From assembly GCA_013138755.1 (NCBI GenBank), contig WTCC01000184.1, forward strand, positions 1 to 9,100: a DNA stretch of 9,100 bases, given 5' to 3'. Position 1 is the stretch's first letter, and each line of letters opens with the position of its first letter. The notes under the pieces were generated by a model. That model made no database searches. It had not been told where the DNA came from and worked only from the letters and a program-made list of their open reading frames with translations. The translations under genes and the position numbers were made by a program. The DNA is from Gammaproteobacteria bacterium (GTDB lineage Bacteria > Pseudomonadota > Gammaproteobacteria > SZUA-229). Shown here one piece after another: positions 6,544-9,100 of the stretch.

Positions 6544-6552
6544 TGCTAGAAT
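6544..6552 (+). promoter_or_regulatory. Candidate extended -10 promoter of gspCD
   Basis: TGCTAGAAT gives an extended -10 (TG, one base, then TAGAAT, 5/6 to TATAAT). Transcription would begin near 6559, about 30 nt before the gspC start. A matching -35 is absent at 16-18 bp, as is common in extended -10 promoters. This is a pattern match only. Confidence 0.4.
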
Positions 6553-6588
6553 TTAACTTATCTGAATAATTTAAGAACGACTCTCACA

Positions 6589-7479
6589 TTGATAGCTAAC
6601 ATACTGATAACACAACTAAACAATCCTGTTGTGTTGCTGAAAATTAATCAGCGTCTGGCAACAGTGATGAGTGTAATTATCGTCATTGCCTGTGCCTATT
6701 TACTGGTTGAGATTACCTGGATGCTGGTTCCACAGGAGGATGCGAAAGTATTGTCTGTGCAGAAAAAAAATGGCTCGGTTAATAACAGGCAGGCACAGCA
6801 GAATAGTTTCAGGCAGCTGACGTCGGCTAATATTTTTGGCGTCAGTCAGAGCGCGACGGTGAGTAAGCAAACAAAGGCGCCCGTTACGAAGCTCAATCTG
6901 ACGTTGAAGGGAGTATTGGCTGCGATACCGATGAAGATGGCAAGCGCGATTATTGCGCAGGGGAAGTCCGGCAAGGAAGATATTTATGGTGTGGGTGATA
7001 AAATATCGGGTGGCGTTTTGATTAAAGAGATTCATCCCGAGCATGTAGTGCTTGAGCGTAGCGGCCGAAGGGAAATTTTAAAGCTGCAGAAGATCAGTGG
7101 TGTGAATTTAAAGTCCACCAGGCAGGCAAAATATAATTCGTCGTCTGGTCGTTCTACTGGAACGTCAGGCAGGGCGCTGTCAAATATCCGGAGGGATATT
7201 TTAAAAAACCCGACATCGTTTGCTGACTATGCTTTGCCTGTCATCGTGAAAGAAAACGGCAAACAGATTGGCTATCGTTTGCAACCCCAGAAAAAGGGTG
7301 AACTGCTTACCGAGATGGGATTGTTGCCTACCGATGTAGTGATACAAATTAATGGTGTAAAGCTGGATAAGCCGCAAAATGGCATCAGTGCTTTACGCAA
7401 ACTAAGTACAGCAAAAAATTTAGATTTAGTGGTGAAACGTAACGGCGCAGAAGTACCGCTTAGTATTACACTACAATAA
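6589..7479 (+). CDS. gspC: GspC, T2SS inner-membrane clamp protein (TTG start)
   Basis: GspC is a bitopic inner-membrane protein that couples the platform to the secretin GspD and helps to recruit substrate. The protein is 296 aa, a normal length. It has a short cytoplasmic N-terminus and one transmembrane helix (about 26-47). A periplasmic linker leads to the homology region at about 80-168: NIFGV, LNLTLKGVLAA, ASAIIAQ, YGVGDKISGGVLIKEIHPEH, VVLERSGRREILKL. A C-terminal PDZ-type domain at about 205-296 includes GYRLQPQKKGELLTEMGL and DVVIQINGVKLD. The start is TTG at 6589. No ATG lies upstream before the in-frame stop at 6547-6549, and the first internal ATG falls inside the membrane helix. 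The Shine-Dalgarno is poor, so a GTG at 6631 remains possible. gspD follows after 24 nt, making a gspC-gspD operon, probably continuing to gspE and gspF beyond the window. Confidence 0.93.
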   Translation: MIANILITQLNNPVVLLKINQRLATVMSVIIVIACAYLLVEITWMLVPQEDAKVLSVQKKNGSVNNRQAQQNSFRQLTSANIFGVSQSATVSKQTKAPVTKLNLTLKGVLAAIPMKMASAIIAQGKSGKEDIYGVGDKISGGVLIKEIHPEHVVLERSGRREILKLQKISGVNLKSTRQAKYNSSSGRSTGTSGRALSNIRRDILKNPTSFADYALPVIVKENGKQIGYRLQPQKKGELLTEMGLLPTDVVIQINGVKLDKPQNGISALRKLSTAKNLDLVVKRNGAEVPLSITLQ

Positions 7480-7503
7480 GAAAGATATTTTAGGAATATT
7501 TGC

Positions 7504-9100
7504 ATGACCATGTTTCAATTATTAACACAACTTTTATCATTCGGATTACGTACGCAGCGTATGACCAAGGGTGTGGTGTTATCTGTCTTATTATCTCTTT
7601 GTGTCGTTACCCAGGCTGTTGCGGATGAAATTACACTGAATTTGAAAGATGCTGATATTCGTGCATTGATAAGTACCGTTTCTAAATTTACCGGTAAAAA
7701 CTTTATTATTGATCCGCGTGTTAAAGCGAAGGTAACGGTTATTTCAGCGAATACGTTGTCACCTGAAGAAGTGTACGAGGTTTTTCTTTCGGTTTTACAG
7801 GTGCATGGTTATGCCGCTGTGCCAACAGGTTCGGTGATAAAAATTGTACCAGCGGTTAATGCGAAGCAAGGTCCGTTACCATTATCCACTAGCAATGATT
7901 CGTATCCGGCCGATGAGCTGATTACAAAAATTGTTCGTTTAGATCATGTGCCTGCGTCACAGCTGGTTCCTATATTACGACCTCTGGTGCCTCAGCAAGG
8001 CCACCTGGCTGCTTATAATCCAACCAATACATTAATTATTACCGATCATGCCGGCAATATTAAACGTTTATTAAAAATCATTGCCGGGGTTGATCGTCCT
8101 GACAGTGATGAGTTGGAAATTATACCGTTAAAGCATGCTTCAGCTTCAGAGTTAGTTCGTATCTTGAATTCTCTTAATGCTGGCGGCGGCGCTGGCAAAA
8201 ATGCTGCAAAAACAGTCAAACTGGCCGCGGATGATAGAACCAATAGTGTACTGGTTACGGGTGATCGTTCATCGCGATTAAGGATGCGAGCAACCATTAG
8301 TTATCTGGATACACCATTAGAAGACGGTAGTGGTAATACGCATGTTATCTATCTGAAATACGCTAAAGCGGAAAATCTGGCTAAGATCTTAACCGGCCTG
8401 AAGGAAGAAGGTAAAAAATCACGTGCCTCGAAAGTAAAAGCTGCGCCACAGAAAGTAACGACAGGCAGTGTTATCAGTCAGAGTGCCATCATACAGGCAG
8501 ATGAAGAAACCAATGCGTTAATCATTACCGCTGATCCAAATACGGTTAAAAATTTAAAAGCAGTCATTCGTCAGTTAGATATCCGACGTGCGCAGGTATT
8601 GATCGAAGCAATTATTGCTGAGATTACTATCACTAACGATAAAGAGATCGGTGTTGGCCTGGCCGTTGATGGTACAAACCGTGATAGTGGCGCTTTACCC
8701 GTGGGTGTGAGTAATTTCGCGGGTATTGGTGAAATATTGGCTGCGACTATTGGTGATACAGCATTAGCATCGGTGCCTTCGGGTTTATCTTTTGCTGTCG
8801 GTGGAGAAGGTGGTTCGGGTGTGAGGTATGGCGCTCTATTACGTGCCCTGCAAACAGATCAGAATACCAATATCTTGTCGACACCTAATATTGTCACCTT
8901 GGACAATGAAGAAGCGGAGCTAATCGTAGGTCAGAACTTACCGTTTGTAACAGGTAGCTTTACCGGTACTGGCAGTACCGATCCCAATAATCCATTTCAG
9001 ACCATCGAAAGACAGGATGTCGGTTTGACGCTAAAAGTGACGCCACAGATTAATGAAGGTGATACGGTGCAGTTGGTGATAGAGCAGGAAACCTCAAGCG
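7504..9100 (+). CDS. gspD: GspD, T2SS outer-membrane secretin (5' part, runs off right edge)
   Basis: The frame is open for 532 codons to the window edge; GspD is usually about 650-700 aa, so the end of the secretin domain and the S domain are missing. GspD forms the multimeric outer-membrane channel through which folded substrates leave. The N-terminus has a signal peptide with expected cleavage at AVA/DE after residue 40. There is no lipobox. Domains in order are: N0 at about 41-118 (LNLKDADIRALISTVSKFTG), N1 at about 138-198, N2 at about 203-270, N3 at about 278-360, then the secretin core from about 364 (VLIEAIIAEI). Core signatures are NILSTPNIVTLDNEEAELIV (456-475), GQNLPFVTG and VGLTLKVTPQIN (506-517). 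The start at 7504 is favoured by AGGA at 7492-7495, 8 nt upstream. This gives a long n-region; a shorter signal peptide could start at Met20 (7561), but that ATG has no ribosome binding site. Confidence 0.96.
   Translation, partial: MTMFQLLTQLLSFGLRTQRMTKGVVLSVLLSLCVVTQAVADEITLNLKDADIRALISTVSKFTGKNFIIDPRVKAKVTVISANTLSPEEVYEVFLSVLQVHGYAAVPTGSVIKIVPAVNAKQGPLPLSTSNDSYPADELITKIVRLDHVPASQLVPILRPLVPQQGHLAAYNPTNTLIITDHAGNIKRLLKIIAGVDRPDSDELEIIPLKHASASELVRILNSLNAGGGAGKNAAKTVKLAADDRTNSVLVTGDRSSRLRMRATISYLDTPLEDGSGNTHVIYLKYAKAENLAKILTGLKEEGKKSRASKVKAAPQKVTTGSVISQSAIIQADEETNALIITADPNTVKNLKAVIRQLDIRRAQVLIEAIIAEITITNDKEIGVGLAVDGTNRDSGALPVGVSNFAGIGEILAATIGDTALASVPSGLSFAVGGEGGSGVRYGALLRALQTDQNTNILSTPNIVTLDNEEAELIVGQNLPFVTGSFTGTGSTDPNNPFQTIERQDVGLTLKVTPQINEGDTVQLVIEQETSS

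Noticed and set aside
6700..7044. Minus-strand open frame of 114 codons inside gspC
   Set aside because: It is antisense to the clearly recognised GspC homology region, with no motif or upstream signal.
8046..8297. Minus-strand open frame of 83 codons within the gspD region
   Set aside because: The plus strand is continuous GspD through this stretch, including the N1 and N2 domains. The reverse frame is incidental.
8397..8490. Lys/Ala-rich stretch in GspD (about residues 300-325) as an insertion
   Set aside because: A variable, polar loop within the N3 domain is common in secretins, so this is normal family variation.

Overview
The window comes from the chromosome of a gammaproteobacterium of moderate GC. 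The evidence is a classical type II secretion (T2SS, general secretory pathway) gene set, a Pseudomonas-like MetX/MetW pair, and a rhombosortase, a protease family known from Vibrio, Shewanella and other marine or environmental gammaproteobacteria. I cannot name the genus. Coding density is high. The longest gap is 163 bp (6426-6588), so no gene-free stretch exceeds 300 bases. I see no RNA gene, insertion sequence, CRISPR array, phage gene or other sign of recent transfer.

Layout. Positions 1-3825, minus strand, hold one compact operon read right to left: gspG (major pseudopilin), gspH, gspI, gspJ, gspK (minor pseudopilins) and the 5' part of gspL, which runs off the left edge. Positions 3826-3948 form a divergent promoter region. 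Positions 3949-4554, plus strand, hold a six-helix rhomboid-family protease that fits rhombosortase (rrtA). Positions 4636-6425, plus strand, hold metX and metW, overlapping by 4 nt, with their own good sigma70-type promoter. Positions 6426-6588 are an intergenic region with two inverted repeats and an extended -10 promoter. Positions 6589-9100, plus strand, hold gspC and the first 532 codons of gspD (secretin), which runs off the right edge.

How it fits together. GspD forms the outer-membrane channel, and GspC links it to the inner-membrane platform that contains GspL. GspG builds the periplasmic pseudopilus, tipped by GspH, GspI, GspJ and GspK. The usual single operon gspCDEFGHIJKLM(N) is here broken into two divergent arms, gspCD... 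and gspGHIJKL..., with about 2.8 kb between them. gspE (ATPase), gspF and gspM are not in the window and would be expected beyond its edges. The most interesting item in the gap is rrtA: rhombosortases cut the C-terminal GlyGly-CTERM anchor of proteins that are often exported by the T2SS. A cargo-processing protease is therefore encoded inside the secretion locus. MetX and MetW belong to methionine biosynthesis and appear to be unrelated passengers.
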